The notes under the pieces are model-generated. The model was given only the letters and a program-made list of their open reading frames with translations, was not told where the DNA came from and made no database searches. 64,000 nucleotides of DNA, from positions 460,001 through 524,000 of the forward strand of contig NC_011138.3 of assembly GCF_000020585.3 (NCBI RefSeq). The letters are read 5' to 3'. Shown here one piece after another: positions 47,663 through 57,303 of the stretch (the first letter of the stretch is position 1; every line of letters begins with the position of its first letter). This DNA is from Alteromonas mediterranea DE (GTDB lineage: Bacteria > Pseudomonadota > Gammaproteobacteria > Enterobacterales > Alteromonadaceae). The translations under genes were made by a program, and so were the position numbers.

Positions 47663-48739
47663 TTAAAGCACTAATGCACCGTCCCAATCATCTTTAAGAT
47701 CTAAACTTCTATAAATTCGGCATACATCAAGGTGATGATGTACAAGTGAGTCATCAGGGCTAATGGCAAGGGCTGTCTCGAAAAAGGCAATGGCCTCTTC
47801 CCATTGTTGATTAATTCTGCATGCTAAGCCTGCAGCAACCTTAGTTTGTACGGCCAGCTTTTTAGCTTGCTCTTCCTCTGATAGGTGACTTAATACCTCG
47901 TATATCTCAATCGGGGCTTTGCGACCCTTAACTCTAACCCAATCCAGTAACCGAGTTTTTACTGGATAGCCGGGCCCTATAATTTGAAGTAGTTGGGCGC
48001 TTACAATAATATCGGCCTGGTATTTAGGGGTTAGCGCCTCTAATCGTGAAGCAATATTCACACTATCGCCGATAACGGTGGTATCCATTCTATCTTCAGA
48101 GCCTACAGTACCCATAATAACGGGGCCAAAATGAATACCAATTCCCATATTGATGGGTTCGTAACTGCTGTTTTTTCTATGCCCGTTGTAGATGGTTAAT
48201 GCTTTGCGTAAATCAAGGGCAGCTTGAACGGCATCCAAGGCTTTTTGCTGCGGTGTACCGCCTTGATGGTCGAATAACGCCATAATGGCGTCACCCATAA
48301 ACTTATCAATAAAACCGCGGTTTTGGTGAATAGGGTCGTTCATTCGGGTGAAGTAAGAATTGAGGAAGTTCATCAATTCCTGGGGGGTTATCCTTTCAGA
48401 GAAACCGGCAAACCCGCGGATATCACAAAACATAATGGCAACATCGTTTTCAGCAGCATAGCCGAGGCCGAGCGAGTCCACTTCAGTGTTCGCCATGTGT
48501 TCAACGAATTGCCTAGGTACAAATTTTTGGAAGGTTTGGTTGAGCTCTAACGCTTCGTCAGCAGCAGCTTGAAAACGTGCTTCGTCGGCTGCTTGAAGGG
48601 TAGCGACCCGAGTGCTTGCACTGCGAGAGAGCGCTTTTTTTAGACGGTACTTAAAGCGTCTGCTGCGTCTGATATACAGGAAAGTAATTGCCGTGCTGTA
48701 AATTACAAGTGCGCATAGTGCGCTTGTCTGCCAATCCAT
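47663..48739 (-). CDS. class III adenylate cyclase, membrane anchored
   Basis: A 358-residue protein with one N-terminal TM (about 6-22), a short coiled linker, a class III cyclase domain (MFCDIRGFAGFSE with the first metal aspartate; FIDKFMGDAIMALF with the base-reading lysine; DTTVIGDSVNIASRLE) and a C-terminal TPR-like tail (AIAFFETALAISPDDSLVHHH). The K/T pair indicates ATP rather than GTP as substrate, so it should make cAMP. An ATG at 48739 with an upstream AAAGG is chosen over the GTG at 48751. It is monocistronic. Confidence 0.9.
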   Translation of the reverse strand: MDWQTSALCALVIYSTAITFLYIRRSRRFKYRLKKALSRSASTRVATLQAADEARFQAAADEALELNQTFQKFVPRQFVEHMANTEVDSLGLGYAAENDVAIMFCDIRGFAGFSERITPQELMNFLNSYFTRMNDPIHQNRGFIDKFMGDAIMALFDHQGGTPQQKALDAVQAALDLRKALTIYNGHRKNSSYEPINMGIGIHFGPVIMGTVGSEDRMDTTVIGDSVNIASRLEALTPKYQADIIVSAQLLQIIGPGYPVKTRLLDWVRVKGRKAPIEIYEVLSHLSEEEQAKKLAVQTKVAAGLACRINQQWEEAIAFFETALAISPDDSLVHHHLDVCRIYRSLDLKDDWDGALVL

Positions 48740-48915
48740 TGTTAACCACACCTTTCAACTTCTTATAAATATAGAGCTACTAGGGATAGCCCAAAAGGAA
48801 TTTAAGATACGTTTAAGAAAAGTATAAAGAAGAGAACGGCACTAGCACATTACTTTTGATTACATTTACATTCTGCTAGCGCCGGACTTTTATTAACAAT
48901 TAAGAGGACATTAAC

Positions 48916-50196
48916 TTATAACGTTGAGAATACCTTGTCTGCCGCAGCAAGCGTCTTCTCAATAACTTCAGCGTCGTGGGCTTTTGAAACAAAACCTGCT
49001 TCATAAGAGGCAGGTGCCAGGTAGACGCCTTGTTCTAACATACCGTGGTAAAACTTATTGAACTGTTCGGTATTACAGTTAATGGCCTGCTTATAGTTGG
49101 TAACTTTCTCTACGTCAGTAAAGAATATCCCAAACATACTGCCCGCAATATTAGTAGTTAGGCTAATATTGTGCTTATCTGCTAGGTCTTGGAAACCGTC
49201 CACCAAAGCTTGGGTGTTTTCAAAGATAGAGTCGTACAGGCCTGGCTGTTTAATTTGCGTCAATGCGGCAAGGCCTGCAGCCATAGCAACTGGGTTACCT
49301 GACAATGTGCCCGCCTGATAGACTGGGCCAGTTGGGGCAATGTGGGTGATAATATCGCGGCGTCCACCGAAGCAGCCCACCGGCATACCACCACCAATCA
49401 CTTTACCTAAACAGGTTAAGTCAGGTTTTACGTTGAAGCGCTCTTGCGCGCCGCCGCGAGAAACGCGGAAACCAGTCATAACCTCATCAAAAATCAAAAC
49501 GCTGCCGTATTGGTCACAGATAGCGCGTAGCCCTTCTAAGAACCCTTCTACAGGCGGAATGCAGTTCATGTTACCGGCTACAGGCTCAACAATAATGCAC
49601 GCGATATCATCGCCGTGAGTTTCGAAAATCTCTTTTACGCTGTCTAGGTTGTTAAATTCAACGGTAAGCGTGTGCTCTGCCACGTTTGCCGGCACGCCAG
49701 GGGAGCTAGGAACGCCAAGAGTGAGCGCGCCAGACCCCGCTTTCACCAACAATGAGTCGGCATGACCGTGGTAACAACCTTCAAATTTCACAATCTTGTT
49801 TCTGCTGGTGTAACCACGAGCAAGGCGAATAGCTGACATGGTGGCTTCAGTACCTGAATTTACCATGCGTACCATTTCCATAGATGGCACCATTTCGCTT
49901 ACCAATTCAGCCATAATTACTTCGGCTTCAGTTGGCGCGCCGAAAGAAAGGCCACTGCAAGATGCCTCTATGACTGCTTCGCGAATTGGGGCGTTGTTGT
50001 GGCCAAGGATCATTGGGCCCCAAGACTGGATGTAGTCGATGTATTGCTTGCCATCCGCATCCCACATGTAAGCGCCGTCTGCTTTAGTAATAAAGCGAGG
50101 AGTACCGCCCACCGCCTTAAAAGCGCGAACAGGTGAATTTACGCCACCGGGAATGGTTTTTTGGGCGCGGGTAAATAGGGCTTCAGATTTTTGCAT
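48916..50196 (-). CDS. hemL: glutamate-1-semialdehyde 2,1-aminomutase
   Basis: PLP enzyme making 5-aminolevulinate for heme and tetrapyrrole synthesis by the C5 pathway. The 426-residue protein starts at [13 protein letters not shown] (ATG at 50196); a frame from 50232 would add 12 unlikely residues. The PLP lysine is in [14 protein letters not shown], and [15 protein letters not shown] is the phosphate-binding region. Its ATG is only 4 nt after the pyrB stop codon, so translation is probably coupled to pyrB, an unusual partnership. Confidence 0.95.
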   Translation of the reverse strand: MQKSEALFTRAQKTIPGGVNSPVRAFKAVGGTPRFITKADGAYMWDADGKQYIDYIQSWGPMILGHNNAPIREAVIEASCSGLSFGAPTEAEVIMAELVSEMVPSMEMVRMVNSGTEATMSAIRLARGYTSRNKIVKFEGCYHGHADSLLVKAGSGALTLGVPSSPGVPANVAEHTLTVEFNNLDSVKEIFETHGDDIACIIVEPVAGNMNCIPPVEGFLEGLRAICDQYGSVLIFDEVMTGFRVSRGGAQERFNVKPDLTCLGKVIGGGMPVGCFGGRRDIITHIAPTGPVYQAGTLSGNPVAMAAGLAALTQIKQPGLYDSIFENTQALVDGFQDLADKHNISLTTNIAGSMFGIFFTDVEKVTNYKQAINCNTEQFNKFYHGMLEQGVYLAPASYEAGFVSKAHDAEVIEKTLAAADKVFSTL

Positions 50197-50200
50197 GTAA

Positions 50201-51214
50201 TTACTTACTCTTGTTGCTGTACCAAACCACATCGCGTTCGTACTTGGTGAGAAGGTTTTCTACCCCAAGTGTTAATGCAAATAATGCCATTCTCACAAGC
50301 ACACCGTTATCGGTTTGCCTAAAAATGGCGAGGTTCGGATTAAGGTTTAGATCGTTATCTAATTCGTTGGCTTCCATACGTGAATCGCGAGGAAGTGGAT
50401 GCATAATAACGGTCTTTGACTGAAAGTGTTTGGTGTAAATAGACTGATTAAGTCTAAATTTACCACGGTATTTGTTGGCTTCTTCTTGCGATGGAAAGCG
50501 CTCTTCCTGAATGCGGGTTTGATAGCAGATATCTGCATCCATATTCCCTTCAAGGGTGTCAGTAATGGTAAGTTGGTGGCCGGCATTTTCAATCGCATCA
50601 ATGATGGGCTGGGGCATCGCCAGCTCTTTTGGCGAAATAAGCGTAAAGCGGATATTGTTAAACAAGCACAAAAGGCGCGATAGAGAGTGTACCGTGCGCC
50701 CGTATCTTAAGTCCCCAATCATGGCAATGTGCAAACCGTCAATGCCGTGACCATTGTATTCCAATTCCCGTTTAATTGTGAAAAGGTCAAGCAGCGCCTG
50801 AGTAGGGTGCTCGTTCGCGCCGTCGCCCCCATTGATTACCGGTACGCGGCTGCCTTCTGCAAACTCAGCTACGGAGCCTGCCGCGGGGTGGCGCATGGCG
50901 ATAATGTCGGAGTAGCCGCTTAACACACGTGCCGTATCGTAAAGCGACTCCCCTTTTGCTAGCGCCGAACTCGACATGCCGGTAGTTTCTCTTACCTCGC
51001 CGCCTAATAGATTAAAGGCAGTCCCGAAACTCACTCGGGTACGAGTGCTAGGTTCAAAGAAAAGGTTACCGAGAATAGCGCCATCAAGCACCGTGGTGCG
51101 CTTTTGCCGCGTGGCATAGGGCTTCATAGAATTGGCAACTGAGAAGACTTTCTCAATGGCCTCGCGATCGAATTGATTAACCGAAAGAATGTGGTTACCG
51201 GTAAAGTCAGACAT
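50201..51214 (-). CDS. pyrB: aspartate carbamoyltransferase
   Basis: Catalyses carbamoyl phosphate + aspartate to carbamoyl aspartate, the first committed step of pyrimidine synthesis. The 337-residue protein, from the ATG at 51214 after GAGAAG, has the phosphate loop [12 protein letters not shown], the active-site segment [15 protein letters not shown] and a MHPLPR block near the C terminus. It is about 25 residues longer than the E. coli catalytic chain. There is no pyrI regulatory-chain gene beside it. It heads a two-gene unit with hemL. A frame opening at 51274 has no ribosome binding site and is not used. Confidence 0.92.
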   Translation of the reverse strand: MSDFTGNHILSVNQFDREAIEKVFSVANSMKPYATRQKRTTVLDGAILGNLFFEPSTRTRVSFGTAFNLLGGEVRETTGMSSSALAKGESLYDTARVLSGYSDIIAMRHPAAGSVAEFAEGSRVPVINGGDGANEHPTQALLDLFTIKRELEYNGHGIDGLHIAMIGDLRYGRTVHSLSRLLCLFNNIRFTLISPKELAMPQPIIDAIENAGHQLTITDTLEGNMDADICYQTRIQEERFPSQEEANKYRGKFRLNQSIYTKHFQSKTVIMHPLPRDSRMEANELDNDLNLNPNLAIFRQTDNGVLVRMALFALTLGVENLLTKYERDVVWYSNKSK

Positions 51215-51345
51215 GCGCTTCTCAATCATCAACGAAAACGGCGCTAGTGTATAATACCCCTTCATACAAGTCATTAGGGCACAGGCATCTTTACCCTACG
51301 TTTTTTAAAGCTAGGTACGAGGCAGATGTGGCTTTTAACATATCA

Positions 51346-52020
51346 TTACAGGGAACTACGTGAGCCGGATTGCTGCGTATAATGTGTAAAGAGTAAAAGA
51401 ATTTTTTCCGCTGCTTGTGCCACGTGTGACTGAATTTCTTCATTCGAAAGTGGCGATTGAATGCCACAAAGCATCATGGTGTGATAATCACCTTTTAACA
51501 ACGAGCAATAGTCACACGCTAGCTGGTGAGCGAGGTCGTGATTTAAGCTGCCTCGACCAAACGTCTCAATCACATCGCTTAATGTCTCAAGTGACGCTTC
51601 AGGGCCAGCCTGATAAAACAGCGTTGCGACATGGGGGTTGTTTACTGCCTCTGCAATGATGACGCGAAAAATGGCGATGGCGTCTGGGTCTTGCAACAAT
51701 CGCATAAACTGATGGCCTACTTTTTGTAAACATTCAAATAGTGAAAGGGCGTTTGAGGTTGCGTTGATAAGTTGCTGGGTATCGAGCTGATATGACCGGC
51801 ATTTCGAGGTAATTGCCGCCTTAAATAAAGCGTCTTTGCTTTCAAAGTGGGAATAGACCGTCTGTTTAGATACACCAGAGGCCTTCGCGACGGTGTCCAT
51901 TGAGGTGTTAGCGAACCCTTCTTTCAAGAAAAGGCGAGAAGCCGCATGCAAAATCATGTGATATTTTTCTTCACTCTTTGGTCGACCTTGCTTTTTTATC
52001 GTAGGCAATGCACTTCTCAC
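51346..52020 (-). CDS. TetR family repressor
   Basis: A 224-residue regulator with an N-terminal TetR HTH (ILHAASRLFLKEGFANTSMDTVAKASGVSKQTVYSHFESKDALF; signature GVSKQTVYSHFESKDALF) and a C-terminal ligand domain of the TetR_C type. The start is a GTG at 52020. It is divergent from a membrane fusion protein/RND pair, so it is very likely their local repressor, released by a drug or metabolite. Two inverted repeats in the spacer are candidate operators. Confidence 0.92.
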   Translation of the reverse strand: MRSALPTIKKQGRPKSEEKYHMILHAASRLFLKEGFANTSMDTVAKASGVSKQTVYSHFESKDALFKAAITSKCRSYQLDTQQLINATSNALSLFECLQKVGHQFMRLLQDPDAIAIFRVIIAEAVNNPHVATLFYQAGPEASLETLSDVIETFGRGSLNHDLAHQLACDYCSLLKGDYHTMMLCGIQSPLSNEEIQSHVAQAAEKILLLFTHYTQQSGSRSSL

Positions 52021-52045
52021 TATTTGTTAAATATTTATATATCAA

Positions 52046-52060
52046 ACTGGACGGTCTAGT
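52046..52060. promoter_or_regulatory. candidate TetR operator 1
   Basis: ACTGGAC-G-GTCTAGT is a 15-bp inverted repeat with one mismatch. It lies 26 bp before the tetR start and 77 bp before the efflux operon, where it could block both promoters. It overlaps a second imperfect repeat, CTAGTAT-TAAT-ATACTAG (52056-52073). Confidence 0.55.
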
Positions 52061-52100
52061 ATTAATATACTAGCATAGCTCAATAAGTATGCAAATGTGG

Positions 52101-52118
52101 TCTAGAGCGTGCTCTAGA
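52101..52118. promoter_or_regulatory. candidate TetR operator 2
   Basis: TCTAGAGCGTGCTCTAGA is a perfect 8+2+8 palindrome, 18 nt before the efflux operon start and just ahead of its ribosome binding site. It shares the core TCTAG with operator 1. Confidence 0.5.
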
Positions 52119-52136
52119 ATAGTTAAGGGATTCATT

Positions 52137-53276
52137 ATGTCAGCTGCGGCGTCGCTTGCTAAAAGTGGCAAGCTAATACTCGTTATTTCTATTGTCGTGT
52201 TTATTGCAGCTCTGGTTGTACTTCTTATGACCGCAGGCTTAGGCAACGCAACGCAAGCCCCAGAAGCACGATTGCCTGTTGCCGTATCCACAGGCACCAT
52301 CAAAATACAATCGGGTTTCGAAACACCAATTAATGTCTTTGGCCTGGTTGAATCGCCTAAAGCTGCATCCCTGTCTTTTGACGTGGCGGGTCAAGTCACC
52401 ACACTACTTGTTGAAGAGGGAGATGTGGTTAGCCAAGGCGACATCTTAGCGCGACAAGATTTACAGCGCCTCAATGCGAGAAAGCGCGAACTTCAGGCCT
52501 CTCTTGAACGCGCTAACGCCGACCTGGCACTTACTCAAGTTAACAGTGATAGAACGACATCACTGGTTGAGAGAAAACTGGAGTCAGCGCAGCGTCTTGA
52601 CGAGGTAAAAGCCAGCCTGAATGTCGCAAAAGCGCAGGTTAGCGAAATCAAGGCTACGCTGAATTCCCTTAATGTTGAAATGCGCAAAGCCACACTTATT
52701 TCTCCTTTTGACGGCGTAGTCAATCGCCGTTTTTTAGATGAAGGCAGTGTCGTAAACGCTGGAAGCCCTGTGTTTGGGCTCACTAGTATCGAGAACTATC
52801 AAGCGCGGTTTGCTGTTCCAGCCGACGTTATTGATCAGTTTGAGGTGAATGAGCCCGTTCTTGTAAAAGTCGGTGACATAAACGTAGCAGGTACTGTCAC
52901 GCAGCGTCTTCCCATTCGCAACGTGCAAACCAGAACTGTTGATATTCTTGTCACATTGAACAGTAACGAGCGAGTTCGACCGGGCGATATGGCTATTTTA
53001 TCTGGCTTTCGTTCTCATACAGAGACCGGAGCTTGGTTGCCAGTTAATGCGTTAAGTAACGGGCTACGCGGGTTGTGGCGTGTGTTTGTATTATCAAATG
53101 AGAAAAATACCACCCTAGAAGCGCGTATTGTTGAAGTGGTGTATACCGACGGCAATAATGCGTTTGTTCGCGGTGCGCTCAAAGACGGCGAAATTTATGT
53201 CAATGAAGGCACTCATAAGCTGGCTCCCGGGCAAATGGTGTCTATTCCAAGCCAGCATAAAGCTGGGGCGCGCTAG
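52137..53276 (+). CDS. RND efflux membrane fusion protein
   Basis: A 379-residue periplasmic adaptor. The N-terminal TM (about 10-32) has no lipobox, so it is anchored by the helix. The lipoyl half (FDVAGQVTTLLVEEGDVVSQGDILARQD), coiled-coil hairpin (ASLERANADLALTQV to NSLNVEMRK), the second lipoyl half (TLISPFDGVVNRRFLDEGSVV) and beta-barrel follow in order. The ATG at 52137 with AAGGGA upstream is chosen; a frame from 52089 would add 16 residues. It links the inner-membrane pump to an outer-membrane channel; no tolC-type gene is in the operon. Confidence 0.93.
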   Translation: MSAAASLAKSGKLILVISIVVFIAALVVLLMTAGLGNATQAPEARLPVAVSTGTIKIQSGFETPINVFGLVESPKAASLSFDVAGQVTTLLVEEGDVVSQGDILARQDLQRLNARKRELQASLERANADLALTQVNSDRTTSLVERKLESAQRLDEVKASLNVAKAQVSEIKATLNSLNVEMRKATLISPFDGVVNRRFLDEGSVVNAGSPVFGLTSIENYQARFAVPADVIDQFEVNEPVLVKVGDINVAGTVTQRLPIRNVQTRTVDILVTLNSNERVRPGDMAILSGFRSHTETGAWLPVNALSNGLRGLWRVFVLSNEKNTTLEARIVEVVYTDGNNAFVRGALKDGEIYVNEGTHKLAPGQMVSIPSQHKAGAR

Positions 53277-56200
53277 TGAAAACCTTCAACTTTGATAAAG
53301 ACAAATCGTACCCGTGGTACACGCTTTTTTACCGCCGAGGACACCTGTTGGTGTTAAGCCTGCTTATTCTTATAACCGCTGGCCTTTCCGCCTTAGGCTC
53401 ACTTCCACGTATAGAAGATCCACGAATAGATACCCGAAATGCACTTATCATAACGCAATATCCAGGTGCTTCAGCTGAACGAGTAGAAGCCTTAGTGAGT
53501 GACGTACTTGAAGATAGGCTAAGGGAAATCTCCGAAATTAAGGAAGTAAAGTCTACCTCTCGCGCAGGTATTTCAATCATTTTAATTGAAACGCAAGACT
53601 GGATTAACAATACCAGTAACGAGCAACTTTTCAGTGAAATTCGCGATGCGATTGGGGCGGCAGCGGAATTATTCCCGGAAGGTGCAATGGCGCCTATCTT
53701 CGATGAAAAGCGCGGGGCTACCGCATTCACCTTACTGCTTTCTGTTCGCGCCGAACACTTTGAAAATACACCTATTACGCTAACCGCCCGCCTAGCCCAA
53801 GAGCTCACCGACAGGCTGCGTAACGTAAGTGGAACCGAATTGGTTCGCGTCTATGGCGCGCCTGAAGAGGAAATAAGCGTTAATATCGACCCAATTAAAC
53901 TTGCAGCCACCGGCCTCAACCTGCAGCAGGTCAGTGCGTTAATTCGTCGCGCCGACCCTAAGCTTCCCGCAGGCATGCTAAACACACAACAAAGCAATTT
54001 GCGTTTTACCGTGGGTGAGGGACTTAACGGCGTAAATATGATTGCTTCAATTCCTTTGGTTAACCAGCAAGGCCGCTATTTACGTGTCGAAGACGTTGCT
54101 ACGGTAGAGCGAGGCTACAAAACGCCACGCAATGAAGTGGCCTTTTTAAACGGTGAAGAATCAATTTTTGTTGCAGCGCGAATGCAGCCTTCTCTTCGCT
54201 CGGATGTATGGACAAAAAACGCGCTAGCGGTGGTGGAGCAGTTTAACCGGGATTTTAGTGGTACTTTAACGGCCACTGTGGCGTTTGAGCAAAATGAGTA
54301 CACCGCCACTCGCCTAGCCGACTTATCTATGAATCTGTTGATGGGTTGTGCAGTAGTTATGCTGGTTATTTTGCTTTTCATGGGCTTTCGCGCTGCGTGG
54401 ATTGTGGGGCTTGCATTACCTTTGTGCGCGGCGTTTGCGCTATTTTCGTTAAGTTTTTACAACGAGCAAATTCACCAGATGTCTATTTTCGGCATGATCA
54501 TCGCCATCGGCTTGCTTATAGACAACGCGATTGTTATCACCGACGAGATACGCATTAATTTGCAAGATTCGAATTTAACGCGGGTTGGGGCTATGGCGAA
54601 AAGTGTGTCTCACTTATTTGCTCCCCTTTTAGCGTCAACCCTTACCACTATCTTGGGCTTTATGCCTATCTTTTTGCTAGACGGAAACATCGGTGATTTC
54701 GTAGGGCCAATTGCGATAAGCGTGGTCATGGCGTTAATTGGTTCGCTGTTCATTTCCCTTACGATAATTGCTGCGCTTGCCGCCCGTTTCTTACCAAAAA
54801 ACGATGGTGAATCTGCACAGGGTATGGCGTCGCAATCATGGTGGAAAGTGGGCCTTCAAGCACCGAATCTCAGTCTTGCGTTTAAACGGCAGCTTGGCCG
54901 ATGGATTAAACAGCCTGTTTTAGTGCTGTCTGTTATCGCAGTGCTTTGCTTGTCGGGGTTCGTGCTATCGGGAACCTTAGCCAACGTGTTCTTCCCTAGT
55001 GCAGACAGAGATCAGTTTGAAGTGTATTTGTGGACGAAAGAGGGAAGCAGTCTCGACAATACCACCGCCTACGTTAAAAAAATTGATAGCGCGATACGCG
55101 CAGAGCAAAGTGTAAAGCAAGTAAGTTGGCTGGTGGGCGGCTCGGCCCCTTCAGTGTATTACAATCAAATGATGACCCGCGATAACATGCCGTATTTTGC
55201 TAATGCGGTGGTATCGACTGATACCGTAGAAGATGCGGTCAACCTTGTAGGCAAGTTACAGCGAGACCTTGATATTGCCTATCCGAAAGTACAAATTGTT
55301 GTTCGCGCCTTTGGTCAAGGCCCGCCTATAGCGGCGCCGGTGGAAGTAGAGATCTTTGGCCCAGACCTTAACATCCTAAACGACCTAGGGGATAAGGTGC
55401 GCATGTTAATGTCACAAGTAGACGGTATTTCCCAGTCAACTGCCAGTATCTCTATGGGCGAGCCAGAATTAAAAATTAACGCTGATAGCGACAACTTATC
55501 GTATTTAGGTTTGACTCTGTCTGAACTTGCCAATCAAATGCAGATTAACTTTTCGGGAATAACTGGCGGCTCGGTGTTAGAAAGCACAGAAGAGATCCCT
55601 GTTCGCGTTAGGCTTGATGAGGCATTTAGGCAAAATGTAACGGGCGTCGATGCGATGCCTATTCCAGTGGCCGGTAACAACGCTATTTCTTGGTCGCCGC
55701 TTGCCGCCGTGACGCATTTGTCGCTACAGCCTGCTACTAGCAGTATTACCCGGGTCGATGGAGAGAGGCTAAATAGAATTCAGGCATTTTTATTACCCGG
55801 CGTACCGGCCATAGATGCCAGTAATCATTTGCGTGACTTGTTAGAAAGCCGTCTCATTCTGCCCGAGGGCTATCGAATTCACTTAGCGGGAGATGCCGAC
55901 GAGCAACAGCAGGCGCTAGGTAAGCTTGCCACCTATGCTCCGGTGCTATTGGTGTTGATGGTAACCACGTTAATCTTAACGTTTACCAGTCTTCGTTTGG
56001 CTGGCGTTATTGGCCTAGTGGCCATACTGTCGGTGGGGTTGGGTATGTTTAGCTTATGGATTTCTGGTTTACCCGTAGGCTTCAATCCGCTACTTGGCTG
56101 CGCCGGGCTTATTGGTGTTGCTATTAATGGGTCTATCGTGGTGATTGCCGCGATAAACGCCAACCCAAAAGCGAAGCAGGGCGACACTAAAGCTATTGTT

Positions 56201-56422
56201 GAAGAAACCATGAGCTGCAGCCGTCATATTCTGTCGACAACCTTTACCACGGTGGGGGGCTTAATTCCTTTATTACTCTTTAGCGAAGGGAGCTTCTGGC
56301 CGCCGTTGGCAGTGGTGCTGGCAGGGGGCGTTGGGTTCTCTGTGATATTGTCGTTAGTTTTTACCCCTACCATAGTGGCGGCGTTTCAAAGATATCGATA
56401 TAGAAATCACACATTGGCATAA
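53276..56422 (+). CDS. RND family efflux transporter
   Basis: A 1048-residue proton-driven pump of the AcrB/MexB superfamily (HAE-1-like). TM1 is at about 20-40, two large periplasmic loops at about 40-340 and 555-850, and TM groups after each. The conserved GMIIAIGLLIDNAIVITDE TM4 segment contains the relay aspartates. The GTG start overlaps the fusion protein stop codon by one base. It probably exports hydrophobic or amphipathic compounds; the substrate cannot be deduced from sequence. It is under the divergent TetR. Confidence 0.93.
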   Translation: MKTFNFDKDKSYPWYTLFYRRGHLLVLSLLILITAGLSALGSLPRIEDPRIDTRNALIITQYPGASAERVEALVSDVLEDRLREISEIKEVKSTSRAGISIILIETQDWINNTSNEQLFSEIRDAIGAAAELFPEGAMAPIFDEKRGATAFTLLLSVRAEHFENTPITLTARLAQELTDRLRNVSGTELVRVYGAPEEEISVNIDPIKLAATGLNLQQVSALIRRADPKLPAGMLNTQQSNLRFTVGEGLNGVNMIASIPLVNQQGRYLRVEDVATVERGYKTPRNEVAFLNGEESIFVAARMQPSLRSDVWTKNALAVVEQFNRDFSGTLTATVAFEQNEYTATRLADLSMNLLMGCAVVMLVILLFMGFRAAWIVGLALPLCAAFALFSLSFYNEQIHQMSIFGMIIAIGLLIDNAIVITDEIRINLQDSNLTRVGAMAKSVSHLFAPLLASTLTTILGFMPIFLLDGNIGDFVGPIAISVVMALIGSLFISLTIIAALAARFLPKNDGESAQGMASQSWWKVGLQAPNLSLAFKRQLGRWIKQPVLVLSVIAVLCLSGFVLSGTLANVFFPSADRDQFEVYLWTKEGSSLDNTTAYVKKIDSAIRAEQSVKQVSWLVGGSAPSVYYNQMMTRDNMPYFANAVVSTDTVEDAVNLVGKLQRDLDIAYPKVQIVVRAFGQGPPIAAPVEVEIFGPDLNILNDLGDKVRMLMSQVDGISQSTASISMGEPELKINADSDNLSYLGLTLSELANQMQINFSGITGGSVLESTEEIPVRVRLDEAFRQNVTGVDAMPIPVAGNNAISWSPLAAVTHLSLQPATSSITRVDGERLNRIQAFLLPGVPAIDASNHLRDLLESRLILPEGYRIHLAGDADEQQQALGKLATYAPVLLVLMVTTLILTFTSLRLAGVIGLVAILSVGLGMFSLWISGLPVGFNPLLGCAGLIGVAINGSIVVIAAINANPKAKQGDTKAIVEETMSCSRHILSTTFTTVGGLIPLLLFSEGSFWPPLAVVLAGGVGFSVILSLVFTPTIVAAFQRYRYRNHTLA

Positions 56423-56477
56423 TTTTACGGTTAAACTATCCCTTTTTACTAAACGTATAAGTCAGGCTTATTAGCGT

Positions 56478-56600
56478 ATGCGAAAATCAAACCCCTTATT
56501 GCGCTGGTGGCATACTGACTGCGTAAAATGTAAGCGCATAAGACTTTATATCGTTTGGGCCATAATTATGTTGGTGGTGTATCTCTATGTCTGGCACTAG
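56478..56600 (+). CDS. small CxxC membrane ORF overlapping DUF2982
   Basis: A 40-residue frame, MRKSNPLLRWWHTDCVKCKR at the start, then a hydrophobic helix (LYIVWAIIMLVVYLYVW) to its end at H40. The CVKC motif and the basic, Trp-rich head before a membrane helix look like a real protein, though chance is not excluded. It has no strong ribosome binding site. The last 14 bp overlap the start of the DUF2982 gene in another frame, so the two may be translationally coupled. Confidence 0.45.
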   Translation: MRKSNPLLRWWHTDCVKCKRIRLYIVWAIIMLVVYLYVWH

Positions 56601-57303
56601 TGTTGAACCTATCTATATTCGAGCAGCGTCTAAAAGTAACGGCATTACCAGTTTAGTGCTGGGATGCGTGGGGCTTATTGCTGCCGCGTTATGGCTGGCT
56701 TTCTTACCCGATTGGTTATTTTTAGCGGGCATCTTCCTAACCAGTGCGGCGCTCGTGTGTTTATTAGTCGGCTACTTCAAAATTCGCGAGCCAGACTACA
56801 GCTTAGAGATTGCGAAAGACTACATCACTTATCGCCACCGTTTAGGCAGTTGGCGCATCCATTGGGAGAACTTACAGCGGGCCGATTGCCCTCGCGTTAG
56901 GCATGGTTTAGACCATATCCCTCTTGAAACCATAGGGTTTAAGATTAAAAGTTATACAGACTTTTTAAATACCATTTCGCCAAGACTAGCGACCCATTTG
57001 TTGATGGAGCAACGGCCTTTGCTTATGCAAAATACCGATGAAAACTGTGCCTCAGGCAGTTGCTATGAACAATCGATGTTTGATGATAAACAGTACGTTA
57101 TGGAAGACGGCACCGTTATAAAAGGGATTAAAGCTATGCTGGCTCATCGCATGGTTGAGCTAAGAAAGCGTCTTGGTTTTGATATTTTTATTGCCAGCTC
57201 AGAGCTTGACCGCGATGTGGGTGAATTCGCCGCACTTATAGCCCAATGCCAACAGGCGAGGCAGAGTATTGAAACGCAGGCTACGGTGCACGTTCAAGAT
57301 TAG
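56587..57303 (+). CDS. DUF2982 family membrane protein
   Basis: A 238-residue protein with two N-terminal hydrophobic segments (about 20-38 and 44-63) and a cytoplasmic remainder (YITYRHRLGSWRIHWENLQRADCP, AMLAHRMVELRKRLGFDIFIASSELDRDVGEFA). It resembles DUF2982, found in Vibrio, Shewanella and Alteromonas, of unknown function. The start overlaps a 40-residue ORF and the stop overlaps the convergent kinase gene by 4 nt. Confidence 0.65.
   Translation: MSGTSVEPIYIRAASKSNGITSLVLGCVGLIAAALWLAFLPDWLFLAGIFLTSAALVCLLVGYFKIREPDYSLEIAKDYITYRHRLGSWRIHWENLQRADCPRVRHGLDHIPLETIGFKIKSYTDFLNTISPRLATHLLMEQRPLLMQNTDENCASGSCYEQSMFDDKQYVMEDGTVIKGIKAMLAHRMVELRKRLGFDIFIASSELDRDVGEFAALIAQCQQARQSIETQATVHVQD

Noticed and set aside
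50211..50923. Plus-strand frames opposite pyrB
   Set aside because: All are antisense to the clear pyrB coding sequence.
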